From Qipengyuania mesophila (GTDB lineage: Bacteria; Pseudomonadota; Alphaproteobacteria; Sphingomonadales; Sphingomonadaceae), in assembly GCF_019711655.1 (NCBI RefSeq), contig NZ_JAIGNU010000001.1:558001-622000 (forward strand): a DNA stretch of 64,000 nucleotides, read 5' to 3'. The position numbers were made by a program, and so were the translations under genes. Position 1 is the stretch's first letter, and every line of letters starts with the position of its first letter. Shown here piece by piece: positions 46,188 through 54,163 of the stretch. The notes under the pieces are model-generated. The model did no database searches and was not told the origin of the DNA. It saw only the letters and a list, made by a program, of their open reading frames with translations.

Positions 46188-46660
46188 ACGCTAGACCTTA
46201 CTCAGGTTCAGTTGGCTTTATGAAGCGCAGAGGGTTTAGGGTTACTGCATGGGCAGTGGGCAATTCGGCTTACCTTGAAATGCGGCGCTGGCACACAATC
46301 CGTCAGATGGCAGAATAAGTCCGTCGTTTGAGACTTTAGCAAAAGCAGAGATCGATAGCCAGATAAGAAGGCCGGTCGCGAAGGGACAGAGCAGCAGGAC
46401 ATTTGAGAATTAGAGCTTCTCTCGGAATAAATCGCCAGATTCTGCGGCGCGGCCGCACATTACTTCGGTCGCGCACCCAATCTCGTCGAGCACTGGCTGT
46501 TCGCAAGGCCCCGCGTGATGTCGGCTATCGGTCAGCGGGTACCGGCGATGATGTGCCAATCACGCTCACGGCAAGTCGCACTAGGAGAGCCATCATATGT
46601 CAAATCGATTTCCGCTTATGACGTCGCTAGACGCGATTCCCGTCGCTTCGGAGAAGGGTT
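46188..46660. other. 473-bp intergenic region between two related small genes
   Basis: No supported gene. Several frames run through it, one starting at ATG 46597 after AGGAGAG, but it overlaps the better-supported gene at 46661 in another frame and has poor coding quality. It presumably holds promoters for both small genes. Confidence 0.4.
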
Positions 46661-46861
46661 ATGGCGCTTTATTCCCTACACTACACGCTTTCCGGAGAGC
46701 CGAAAGTCGATGCGCGCATGGAGTACAACTCCGACGACTTAGAAGGGATTTTTTCCAAGCTGGAACGCATTCAAGGGCTCTCGACGGCGGTGCTGTACGA
46801 GGACGACAAACAACTCGGCGTTGTACGGCGAAACGCGGCAGGTATATGGGAAATTGGGTGA
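46661..46861 (+). CDS. small beta-rich protein, 66 residues, related to 45963-46187
   Basis: The product starts MALYSLHYTLSGEPK and ends RRNAAGIWEIG. GGAGAAGGG lies at the right distance from the ATG. It shares the motif order of the 74-residue neighbour, so the two may be an old duplication. Function unknown. Confidence 0.65.
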   Translation: MALYSLHYTLSGEPKVDARMEYNSDDLEGIFSKLERIQGLSTAVLYEDDKQLGVVRRNAAGIWEIG

Positions 46862-46876
46862 CAGCAGGCCTGCTTG

Positions 46877-47434
46877 ATGTCTGATACGTCCGACTGGCTC
46901 ATTTCGTGGGGAGAAATCCTCGACACCGCGCTAAGCGCGCTGCTCTTCTATGTATTGATAGTGGCGATGGTGCGCTTGGTGGGCAAACGCGCGACCGCGC
47001 AGCTCAACAACTTCGACTGGATTGTAAATATTACCGTCGGCAGCCTGGCAGCATCGGGCATCCTGCTAAAGACGGTCCCGGCATTGCGCGCGGTCGTAGC
47101 AATTGCCGTAATAGCTCTTCTTCAAGTGCTCATTACGGTCCTAGCGAGACGGGTTTCCTGGGTGTCGCAACTGGTAAAAGCAGAGCCTACGCTCCTCGTT
47201 GACCGAGGCACATATTTGCAGTCTGCACTACGCAAGACACGCATCGCGGAGGAAGAAGTTTGTGCCGCCTTGCGAGCGCATGGGCTGGCTCAGGTTGATG
47301 ATGCGAATTGGGTCATCCTGGAGACCGACGGCCAGATGAGTGTCATTCCGAAAACGAGTACCGAAATCGATGAAGCGAGCACAATGGGTGACGTAGACCG
47401 CAATTGCGGCGCCCAGGAGGCTGAAAACGGCTGA
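46877..47434 (+). CDS. DUF421 (YetF-like) membrane protein
   Basis: The product is 185 residues with three N-terminal transmembrane helices (ALSALLFYVLIVAMVRLVGKR, FDWIVNITVGSLAASGILL, VVAIAVIALLQVLITVLA) and the soluble YetF C-terminal domain (EPTLLVDRGTYLQSALRKTRI, EEEVCAALRAHG, WVILETDGQMSVIPK). Family function is unknown, with links to spore and stress physiology. ATG at 46877 is immediately preceded by an in-frame TTG. Confidence 0.88.
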   Translation: MSDTSDWLISWGEILDTALSALLFYVLIVAMVRLVGKRATAQLNNFDWIVNITVGSLAASGILLKTVPALRAVVAIAVIALLQVLITVLARRVSWVSQLVKAEPTLLVDRGTYLQSALRKTRIAEEEVCAALRAHGLAQVDDANWVILETDGQMSVIPKTSTEIDEASTMGDVDRNCGAQEAENG

Positions 47435-47444
47435 TAAATGTTAC

Positions 47445-48209
47445 ATGAAGGGATCGAGGCCTGACGCTCGGCGTAGATTGCCCATGCAATCTTACTCCGA
47501 CCCCTCGTCCCTCTTCATTTCGGTGGACCCCGCTAAGCTTGAACGAGCATTGAGGGATCACGTCGATGCGCCCGACTTTCCCTGCGTCGGAGCAAAATCG
47601 GCGATGGCGCGGGGGACCCTGAAGATGGTCTCAGCTTGGTCGATGACCAGCGCTTGGGACGATATGCGTATCCACCACGAACTGCTCGAATGGAGTGAAA
47701 GATACCGCAGCGACCCGGATGGACTACGTAGCTTGGCGGTCGTCTTCTCTGGTCCCAATGATCTTAGCGAAGAGGAATTCGAGGCAGCGATGTGGGAGCG
47801 ACTTCAATCCTTGGCTCATAAGGATGCGTGGCTCGGTCAGCCATATGACCCACGAGTGAGTGCCTCCCCCGATAGCCCGCACTTTTCGCTGAGCTTCGGC
47901 AAGGAAGCCTACTTCGTAGTTGGCCTCCATCCGGGCGCTTCACGCCCCGCTCGACGCACGGTCTATCCAACTATGGTCTTCAACCTGCACGATCAGTTTG
48001 AGAAATTGCGAGAGCAAGGACAATACGAGCGCATGCGGGAACGCATTCTCGCCCGTGACGTCGATCTATGCGGCTCGATCAACCCGATGCTTGCCCGTCA
48101 CGGAGATGGCAGCGAGGCACGACAATACAGCGGTCGGCCGGTAGACCAGGACTGGAAATGCCCCTTCAAGGACCCCCGGACGAATGACGACCCGAATTCC
48201 GCCGCGTAG
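47445..48209 (+). CDS. YqcI/YcgG family protein
   Basis: The product is up to 254 residues. Family features include FPCVGAKSAMARGTL, LGQPYDPRVSASPDSPHFSLSFG and YFVVGLHPGASRPARR. Bacterial YqcI proteins are heme-binding-like or of unknown function; a Cys-Pro in WKCPF closes the protein. Start may be ATG 47445 or ATG 47484; neither has a strong ribosome site. It overlaps the DUF1989 gene by 26 bases. Confidence 0.85.
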   Translation: MKGSRPDARRRLPMQSYSDPSSLFISVDPAKLERALRDHVDAPDFPCVGAKSAMARGTLKMVSAWSMTSAWDDMRIHHELLEWSERYRSDPDGLRSLAVVFSGPNDLSEEEFEAAMWERLQSLAHKDAWLGQPYDPRVSASPDSPHFSLSFGKEAYFVVGLHPGASRPARRTVYPTMVFNLHDQFEKLREQGQYERMRERILARDVDLCGSINPMLARHGDGSEARQYSGRPVDQDWKCPFKDPRTNDDPNSAA

Positions 48210-48765
48210 CGGTGTAGCATTTACCCTCGACACGGATCAGGAGCTCGTGGTGATCGACCCCGAGGGCGGGCAGGTGAGCGACCTGCTTGCCTACGGCAGG
48301 GAAGATCCTCGCGAGGTAATCTCCAATGGGCGTACCTTCGACTACGAAGAGACAACGCGCCTCACTTCCGGCAACGCGCTATGGTCCAACCGATCAGAGC
48401 GATTGTTGGAGATCGTCGAGGACACCGTTGGTGAGCACGACTTTCTGCTGACGCCCTGTTCGACAGATACCTTTCGCCACTTCTATCCCGACAAGCCTGT
48501 CCACCCCGGCTGTTTCGGGAATCTAGCTCGCGCGCTCGGGCCCTTCGGCATAGAGGAACACACCATTCCTACGGCTTTCAATGTCTTCATGAATGTCCCG
48601 GTCGATCAGGAAACGGGACGTTTGTCCGTCCAGCCGCCGCAAACGACCCCGGGAGATTTCATCCGCTTCCGAGCCTGCAAACCGCTGATTGTGGGCCTAA
48701 CAGCTTGCTCGGCCTATGCGTCAAACGGGGGAAGCTTCAAGCCGATCGACTACAGGATCGAATAG
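48184..48765 (+). CDS. DUF1989 (urea carboxylase-associated) family protein
   Basis: The product is 193 residues with IPPRSGVAF, EGGQVSDLLAY, LTPCSTDTFRHFYPD and AYASNGG. DUF1989 proteins are associated with urea carboxylase and with guanidine/urea metabolism; no such gene is adjacent here, but the YqcI-DUF1989 pair recurs in other bacteria. Its start lies inside the preceding gene. Confidence 0.88.
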   Translation: MTTRIPPRSGVAFTLDTDQELVVIDPEGGQVSDLLAYGREDPREVISNGRTFDYEETTRLTSGNALWSNRSERLLEIVEDTVGEHDFLLTPCSTDTFRHFYPDKPVHPGCFGNLARALGPFGIEEHTIPTAFNVFMNVPVDQETGRLSVQPPQTTPGDFIRFRACKPLIVGLTACSAYASNGGSFKPIDYRIE

Positions 48766-48789
48766 TGCGGCACCGTCCCAGCGAGTGCG

Positions 48790-49611
48790 ATGCCTGCTTT
48801 GACGGCAGTGCCTGCGGCCAGTAGCGAGCACCTCCAACGGGAGTTCGTTATGCTGATGAACCGATTTCTTCGCGGCCGATTGCGCCACGATCTGAGCGAG
48901 GTGGAGCTCACTGCGCTCGAGAACGCAGTTTCCCGCACGGTCGCACTTGGTCCGAGAGAAACGCTGGTGGAGCGCGGAGATCGCCTTGAGCACAGCTATT
49001 ATCTCATCGAGGGCGTCATGCTACGCCACCTCGATGATCGACTGGGACAGCGCCAGCTGCTGGAGGTAAACATCCCGGGAGACTTCGTCGATTTGCATGG
49101 CTATGCAATGAAGCGTCTGGATCACAGCGTGCAATCGCTCACAGCCGTCAGATTGGCAGAAGTCCCCCACACGGAGCTTAGCCGGCTTGTGGCGACGATG
49201 CCTCACCTTGCCCGGGCACTCTGGTTCTCCACTCTTCTCGACGCGGCAATGCACAGGGAATGGATCTTTAGGCTCGGTCGGCTCAATGCCGAGGGCCGCA
49301 TCGCTCACCTTATCGTCGAACTCGCAGAACGATTGCGACTAGTTGGCCTCTTCGAGGAGGGCGAACTTCCCATTCCTCTTCTGCAACGGGACTACGCCGA
49401 AGCCTGCGGGATCTCTCCTGTGCATGCCAATCGCAGCTTCAGAACCCTCAAAGAGCGCGGAGCGATAATGATGAAGGGAGAGGCCCGATTGCGGATTCTC
49501 GACGAAAAGCAACTACGCGATCTGGCGCAGTTCGACAGCTCCTACCTTTACGGGACCGGGCTGTTGGGCCTGGAAGCGCTCGTGGATCGCAACGAGCGTG
49601 CCGACCGCTGA
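48790..49611 (+). CDS. Crp/Fnr family transcriptional regulator
   Basis: The product is 273 residues. A cyclic-nucleotide-binding-like sensor domain (ETLVERGDRLEHSYYLIEGVM, IPGDFVDLHGYAM) is followed by a C-terminal winged helix (RDYAEACGISPVHANRSFRTLKERGAI). The four FNR cluster cysteines are absent, so it is not an iron-sulfur FNR. Sphingomonads have many such regulators for oxygen, NO or stress. It is 25 bases after DUF1989. Confidence 0.9.
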   Translation: MPALTAVPAASSEHLQREFVMLMNRFLRGRLRHDLSEVELTALENAVSRTVALGPRETLVERGDRLEHSYYLIEGVMLRHLDDRLGQRQLLEVNIPGDFVDLHGYAMKRLDHSVQSLTAVRLAEVPHTELSRLVATMPHLARALWFSTLLDAAMHREWIFRLGRLNAEGRIAHLIVELAERLRLVGLFEEGELPIPLLQRDYAEACGISPVHANRSFRTLKERGAIMMKGEARLRILDEKQLRDLAQFDSSYLYGTGLLGLEALVDRNERADR

Positions 49612-49707
49612 AGAAATTACGACTTGCATCATAACCGGGCCACCGCATCTTACAATTGAGGTCCCGAACAAAGAACCAAGCCTTCACCTTCAGACGGTGT
49701 GTGTATT

Positions 49708-49733
49708 GGAACGGGGTATGAACCTTAAACGTT
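49708..49733 (+). promoter_or_regulatory. sigma-EcfG general stress promoter
   Basis: GGAAC (49708-49712), a 17-base spacer and CGTT (49730-49733) match the alphaproteobacterial EcfG consensus exactly. Transcription would begin near 49740, directly before an 8-bp perfect hairpin (GCGCGAGA and TCTCGCGC, 49743-49761). It would serve the small acidic gene and probably fumC. Confidence 0.7.
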
Positions 49734-49816
49734 TGTGAAGGAGCGCGAGATGTTCTCGCGCCGGGTGGTCTGGCGTCCTTGTCCCAACCCCGGACCCGCA
49801 GGCCGCCCGTTAATCC

Positions 49817-50044
49817 GTGTCCTACGGCCGGCAGCGCAAGGCGTTGCGGTCTCAACAATCCCAAGTTTCCGAATGCGAGCAAGCGATGGCCAAAGAAGAC
49901 CTGGACAAATCCGATCTCCCAAAAAGCGAGAACCCAAGCAAAAATAGCGAACTTGCGGATTCTATTCGGAATCAGTCGACCGTTGAGCCCGATGATTATC
50001 CTTCGGAAAAGGGGAGGGAAACGCCGGCCAATCCCGAGCGGTAG
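49817..50044 (+). CDS. small charged disordered protein
   Basis: The frame opens at GTG 49817, with an ATG at 49886 giving 52 residues (AKEDLDKSDLPKSENPSKNS, ending ETPANPER). It is rich in Lys, Asp, Glu, Ser and Pro and has no hydrophobic core, as in small stress-induced hydrophilic proteins. It sits just below the EcfG promoter. Neither start has a strong ribosome site, so the gene is tentative; the rest of the 49612-50165 gap shows only the promoter and hairpin. Confidence 0.4.
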   Translation: MSYGRQRKALRSQQSQVSECEQAMAKEDLDKSDLPKSENPSKNSELADSIRNQSTVEPDDYPSEKGRETPANPER

Positions 50045-50165
50045 ACGGCCGAATCTCGGTCCCCTTGTCGCGGGGTCCCGCAACTTCGTGAGAATTCCTA
50101 TTGATCGGCCAACTGCTCGCCCCGAAAGGCATCACGCCATTCACCTTGATGATGAAAGGAGGGCT

Positions 50166-51551
50166 ATGAGCGACACGCGCACCGAATCCGACTCCATCGG
50201 GCCGATCGAAGTTCCGATAGGCGCATATTGGGGAGCGCAAACCCAGCGCAGCCTACAGAACTTCCCCTTCCCCATACACCAGCGGATGCCGATCCAGATA
50301 GTTCACGCCCAAGCAGCGGTGAAGCTGGCGGCCGCACAGGTCAATCGGAAGCATGGCCTTGATGTGGTGCTCGCCGATGCAATTGAAGCAGCGGCCAAGG
50401 TCGTGATTGCGGGTCGGTATGACGACCAGTTTCCGCTGACCATCTTCCAGACGGGCAGCGGCACGCAGACCAATATGAACGTGAACGAGGTCATCGCGGG
50501 AATCGCCAACGAGAATCTCGCCGGCACGCGTGGTGGCAAGACTCCGGTGCACCCCAATGACCACGTGAACAAGTCGCAAAGCTCCAACGATAGCTTTCCC
50601 ACGGCACTGCACGTTGCGACGGTGCTGACGTCGCGGCACCAACTGCTGCCTGCCATGCATGCCCTTCAGTCGGCGCTCGACCGCAAGGCCTGCGCCTTTG
50701 CCGACATCGTAAAAATTGGACGCACCCATACGCAGGATGCAACGCCCCTGACGCTGGGACAGGAATTCTCGGGCTACTCCGCACAGATTGCCAGTTGCCG
50801 AGAGCGCATCGAAGCGTCGATCGAGCGTGATCTCCGTGTCCTCGCAATCGGCGGGACGGCGGTCGGGACGGGACTAAATGCGCCGGAGGGGTGGCGCAGC
50901 GAAATGGTGGCGGCGATTTCCGAGATCACCGGCGAGCAGTTCCACGAGGCCGACAACTCCTTTGAACAGCTCGCGGCCAAGGACGGCCTCGTTTCCTTTT
51001 CGGGCGCACTCAACACCCTCGCTGTAGCCCTGAACAAAATCGCCAACGACATTCGTCTGCTCGCCTCCGGCCCGCGATCGGGCCTCGGCGAACTGACGCT
51101 GCCAGCAAACGAGCCGGGGAGTTCGATCATGCCGGGCAAGGTCAATCCGACACAGGTCGAAATGCTGACGATGGTGTCGGCACAAGTCATTGGTAATCAT
51201 CAGGCAACAACCGTCGGGGGGATGCAGGGCCAGTTCGAACTGAACACCTTCATGCCCTTGATCGGATCGAACGTTCTGCGTTCGATCGAGTTGCTGGCCA
51301 TCGGAATGGCCAGCTTCGCAGAGCGCTGTGTCGAGGGCATCGAAGCCAATGAGGAGCGCATCGCGGAATTGGTCGATCGCTCGCTGATGCTGGTTACCGC
51401 GCTGGCCCCCGAGATCGGCTACGACAACGCTGCTGCCATTGCAGAGCACGCGCTAGTCAACGGCCAGACCCTCAGAGAGGCAGGCATGGAACTCGGCATT
51501 GTCGATGCCGAAACCTTCGACCGCCTCGTGCGGCCGAGCAAGATGGTTTAG
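50166..51551 (+). CDS. fumC: class II fumarate hydratase
   Basis: The product is 461 residues. The superfamily signature is GSSIMPGKVNPTQ, with SGSGTQTNMNVNE, HPNDHVNKSQSSND and GRTHTQDATPLTLGQ. It interconverts fumarate and malate without an iron-sulfur cluster, so it is oxidation-resistant, which fits a stress promoter upstream. AAAGGAGGG precedes the ATG. Its accessory-region position suggests it may be a second fumarase; that cannot be seen here. Confidence 0.95.
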   Translation: MSDTRTESDSIGPIEVPIGAYWGAQTQRSLQNFPFPIHQRMPIQIVHAQAAVKLAAAQVNRKHGLDVVLADAIEAAAKVVIAGRYDDQFPLTIFQTGSGTQTNMNVNEVIAGIANENLAGTRGGKTPVHPNDHVNKSQSSNDSFPTALHVATVLTSRHQLLPAMHALQSALDRKACAFADIVKIGRTHTQDATPLTLGQEFSGYSAQIASCRERIEASIERDLRVLAIGGTAVGTGLNAPEGWRSEMVAAISEITGEQFHEADNSFEQLAAKDGLVSFSGALNTLAVALNKIANDIRLLASGPRSGLGELTLPANEPGSSIMPGKVNPTQVEMLTMVSAQVIGNHQATTVGGMQGQFELNTFMPLIGSNVLRSIELLAIGMASFAERCVEGIEANEERIAELVDRSLMLVTALAPEIGYDNAAAIAEHALVNGQTLREAGMELGIVDAETFDRLVRPSKMV

Positions 51552-51561
51552 AAATTCGTTT

Positions 51562-51579
51562 CGTCACGGTCGCGTGACG
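51562..51579. terminator. hairpin between convergent fumC and psd
   Basis: CGTCACG and CGTGACG form a perfect 7-bp stem with a GTCG loop, 10 bases after the fumC stop. No clear T-run. It could serve both convergent genes. Confidence 0.45.
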
Positions 51580-51600
51580 CGAGAACTGCGAACTTAGGTT

Positions 51601-52479
51601 TCAAGCGCTTGTGTATCCAGCTGCTACAGGGTCGGGCGAATTGCCCATCATTTCTCCGAGACGCACCGACCTTTCGGGCTTCCAGCTTTCGTTGAAGACG
51701 ATGCTGTTCTGTTGGAACAAGAGAATCACGGTAGAACCCAGAAGGAAACGGCCCATTTCCTGTCCCTTCTCCAATACGATCGGTTGAGATGCATAATCCC
51801 AGGCGGAGACCTCACCGGTTCGCTTTGGGTTGACGATACCATGCCAGACGGTTTCCATGCTCCCGACGATTGTCGCTCCGACGAGCACCATCACGAAGGC
51901 CCCGTGCTCGCCCGAGTCAAACACGCACACAACGCGCTCGTTACGGGCGAACAGGTTCCGCACTCCGCGAGCAGTTGCTGGGTTCACCGAAAACAAGGAG
52001 CCAGGCACGTAGACCATCCGGGTCAGCCGGCCAGTACAGGGCATGTGCAGCCGATGATAATCCTTCGGCGACAGGTAGAGGTTTGCAAAACTGCCGTGGC
52101 GGAACTGGGCCGACAAGGCAGCGTCTCCGCCGAGCAGGTCGGTAGTCGTGAATCGATGTCCCTTGGCCTGCAGGATATGATGGTCGTCGATTGCCCCTAT
52201 CTGGCTGATCGCACCGTCGACCGGACTTACAAAATCGGCCTCTGCCAATGGCCGGGCACCGGCTCTCAAGGGTCGGCCAAAGAAATCGTTGAAGGTCTTG
52301 TAGCTCTCAAGATCGGCGCTTTCGGCCTCGTTCATATCGACGCCATATTTCCGAGCGAACCAGCGGATAAAGCTGGATGTCATCCGACCCTTTTTTGCAC
52401 GAGCGACGCTGCCGGCGAGTTCGGTCAAACGCTGTTTTGGCAGCAGATACTGAATCAGGACACCAAAGCGATCAAACAT
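51601..52479 (-). CDS. psd: phosphatidylserine decarboxylase
   Basis: The product is about 292 residues. The pyruvoyl-forming motif is FLLGSTVILLF (LGST, Ser becomes the pyruvoyl group); YKTFNDFFGRPL, SPVDGAISQIG and YLSPKDYHRLHMP are also typical. It makes phosphatidylethanolamine in the inner membrane. ATG at 52479 follows GAAGGTTGGA and aligns with the usual N-terminus (FDRFGVLIQYLLPK); an ATG at 52575 would add 32 residues. Confidence 0.92.
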   Translation of the reverse strand: MFDRFGVLIQYLLPKQRLTELAGSVARAKKGRMTSSFIRWFARKYGVDMNEAESADLESYKTFNDFFGRPLRAGARPLAEADFVSPVDGAISQIGAIDDHHILQAKGHRFTTTDLLGGDAALSAQFRHGSFANLYLSPKDYHRLHMPCTGRLTRMVYVPGSLFSVNPATARGVRNLFARNERVVCVFDSGEHGAFVMVLVGATIVGSMETVWHGIVNPKRTGEVSAWDYASQPIVLEKGQEMGRFLLGSTVILLFQQNSIVFNESWKPERSVRLGEMMGNSPDPVAAGYTSA

Positions 52480-52734
52480 TCCAACCTTCGAGAAGAGAGT
52501 AACGATAACAAAGCGACCGCAGATCACTCTGCCCGCAACCCGGTCATTCTGCCAACGGCCCGAGTTCGCCAGCAATCGTAAACCTACGCTCCGTCACCAG
52601 TTTTGAACTGGTCATTTTTCGACCAGCGTGGCTTATTCTGCGGCGCTGCCATCCTCAATTTGCGTAGTGACCGCTTCGTCGCATGGCAATCATTCGCGAG
52701 CGCTAACTAGTAGTCGGAGATACGAGACCGTGAG

Positions 52735-53337
52735 CTAGTCTCGTTGGAGCGAAGATGGCCCACTCGCTGCGTGTTCGATATAAAGATCTGCTCGCCAATC
52801 CACATCGAGCAGCAAGCCATGATCCCTCGGCTCGATCATGGATGAATTTGGGAGATCCAGATTGCGGGCTCCTCGATCACCCGTCAGCTTGAGCAGCTCT
52901 GCGAAGGTTTTGCGCTCGAAGCCTGCAGGGCATCCGGCATTGCCGTCTTCATATCGAGTGTAAGTAGTGCCTTTGCCTGATGCTATCTGTCGCAGGTGCA
53001 TTGCGCTCATTATCGGCATATCGGCGAGGCCGATGACGACACGATCGTGGCGCATTGCGGCAGCTACACCCGCGGCGATGGATGTTCCCATGCCCTTTAA
53101 GGCATCAGCATTTACGACTTCCTCCCAACCGGCCGGCACGCGGACAGACGAGTGCTCGCCGATCACCAGGAACCGCTCGTGAAAGCCCGCTTGCTCTGCC
53201 GCGTCGGCGGCCCAACGCCACAGGGGCTTGCCCTTGTAAGGACTGCTAAGCTTGTCGCCGCCAAATCGCTCACTGCGACCGGCTGCGAGCAGGATGAATG
53301 CGATCGTCCGGTCAGGCACCGGTACACAGCCGTTCAT
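52735..53337 (-). CDS. MocA-like nucleotidyltransferase (molybdenum cofactor)
   Basis: The product is 200 residues with the NTP-transferase signature ILLAAGRSERFGGDKL and the metal-site region GLADMPIMSA. MocA-like enzymes attach CMP to the molybdenum cofactor for xanthine-oxidase-family enzymes, which matches the upstream subunits. The start lies inside the end of the xdhC-like gene (26-base overlap). It is the last gene of the molybdenum hydroxylase operon. Confidence 0.85.
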   Translation of the reverse strand: MNGCVPVPDRTIAFILLAAGRSERFGGDKLSSPYKGKPLWRWAADAAEQAGFHERFLVIGEHSSVRVPAGWEEVVNADALKGMGTSIAAGVAAAMRHDRVVIGLADMPIMSAMHLRQIASGKGTTYTRYEDGNAGCPAGFERKTFAELLKLTGDRGARNLDLPNSSMIEPRDHGLLLDVDWRADLYIEHAASGPSSLQRD

Positions 53338-54163
53338 ATTGCGCGACCACTTCGGCCAGCGCGGACAGCGCCATCGCCGCGGGGGTCTTGCATGAAGGGA
53401 TAAGGCCAACCGGGCTGCGGATGCGCGCAATCTGCTCTTCAGGTACGCCGCGACCGGTCAGGCTGAGCGAGCGGACCTCACGCGCTCTTTCCCCGCCCTG
53501 GGCGCCCACGAAGAACACATCGCTCGCAAGCACTTGTTCGAGCAGCGCCATTTCCCATTCATGGTCGTGAAACAGAAAGAGCGCCGCGGTCCATCGATCG
53601 AGCAGACAATTCGGTGCCGGTTTGTCGAGCGACAGGTGGGTCTTGTTGTAGGTCGTCACATCCAGCCGCAAGGTTGTGGCCAGTTCCTCCACATACTCCA
53701 ACTCCGGTCCCTCGCCGAAAACCGCCAATCGCAGGGAGGGCAGGTAGCGGCGTATCGCAAGTCGTGATTTGCACGGAAGGGTAAGATCGGCGGGGGTGCG
53801 CTTCGCCAACTGGCTCCTAGCCATACGACAGGCCGTCCGGTCCGGGAATGGATCGAGCAGGATGTCGAGCCCTCCACCGCATGGCAGCCGGAAGTCGATC
53901 TTTCCCGATCCCGCACCATAACGGATCACCCGCGGCTCGGCACAATCGAGGAGGTCCGATGCGAGCTGCGCTTCGAGGCAGCCATCGGAGAGACTTCCGA
54001 CCGTCGACCCATCGGCCTTTACAGCCAGTTGAGCACCCAGCCGCCGTGAGAAGCTGCCCTCGATACCGACGATGGTGCACAAGCCGACGCCCGGCTCGCA
54101 GGCCGCGGTAAGCGCCTCATGGTCCTCGTCGATGACCTCGGTCGCATCCAGCTGCCCCAGCAT
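53312..54163 (-). CDS. XdhC/CoxI family maturation protein
   Basis: The product is 283 residues. The N-terminal XdhC domain has LCTIVGIEGSFSRRLGAQLAV and GSLSDGCLEAQLA; the C-terminal part is a Rossmann-like domain (LRLAVFGEGPELEYVEEL) with VFFVGAQGGERARE. XdhC inserts sulfurated molybdenum cofactor into xanthine-dehydrogenase-family enzymes. ATG 54163 overlaps the stop of the large subunit gene by one base. Confidence 0.88.
   Translation of the reverse strand: MLGQLDATEVIDEDHEALTAACEPGVGLCTIVGIEGSFSRRLGAQLAVKADGSTVGSLSDGCLEAQLASDLLDCAEPRVIRYGAGSGKIDFRLPCGGGLDILLDPFPDRTACRMARSQLAKRTPADLTLPCKSRLAIRRYLPSLRLAVFGEGPELEYVEELATTLRLDVTTYNKTHLSLDKPAPNCLLDRWTAALFLFHDHEWEMALLEQVLASDVFFVGAQGGERAREVRSLSLTGRGVPEEQIARIRSPVGLIPSCKTPAAMALSALAEVVAQYERLCTGA

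Noticed and set aside
46597-46884. Frame with AGGAGAG before ATG 46597
   Set aside because: It overlaps the supported 66-residue gene in another frame and becomes Arg/Cys-rich with poor coding quality.
49735-49947. Frame starting GTG 49735 or ATG 49750 near a good ribosome site
   Set aside because: The site would lie before the predicted transcript start, and the protein is Arg/Pro-rich in the style of a shadow frame.
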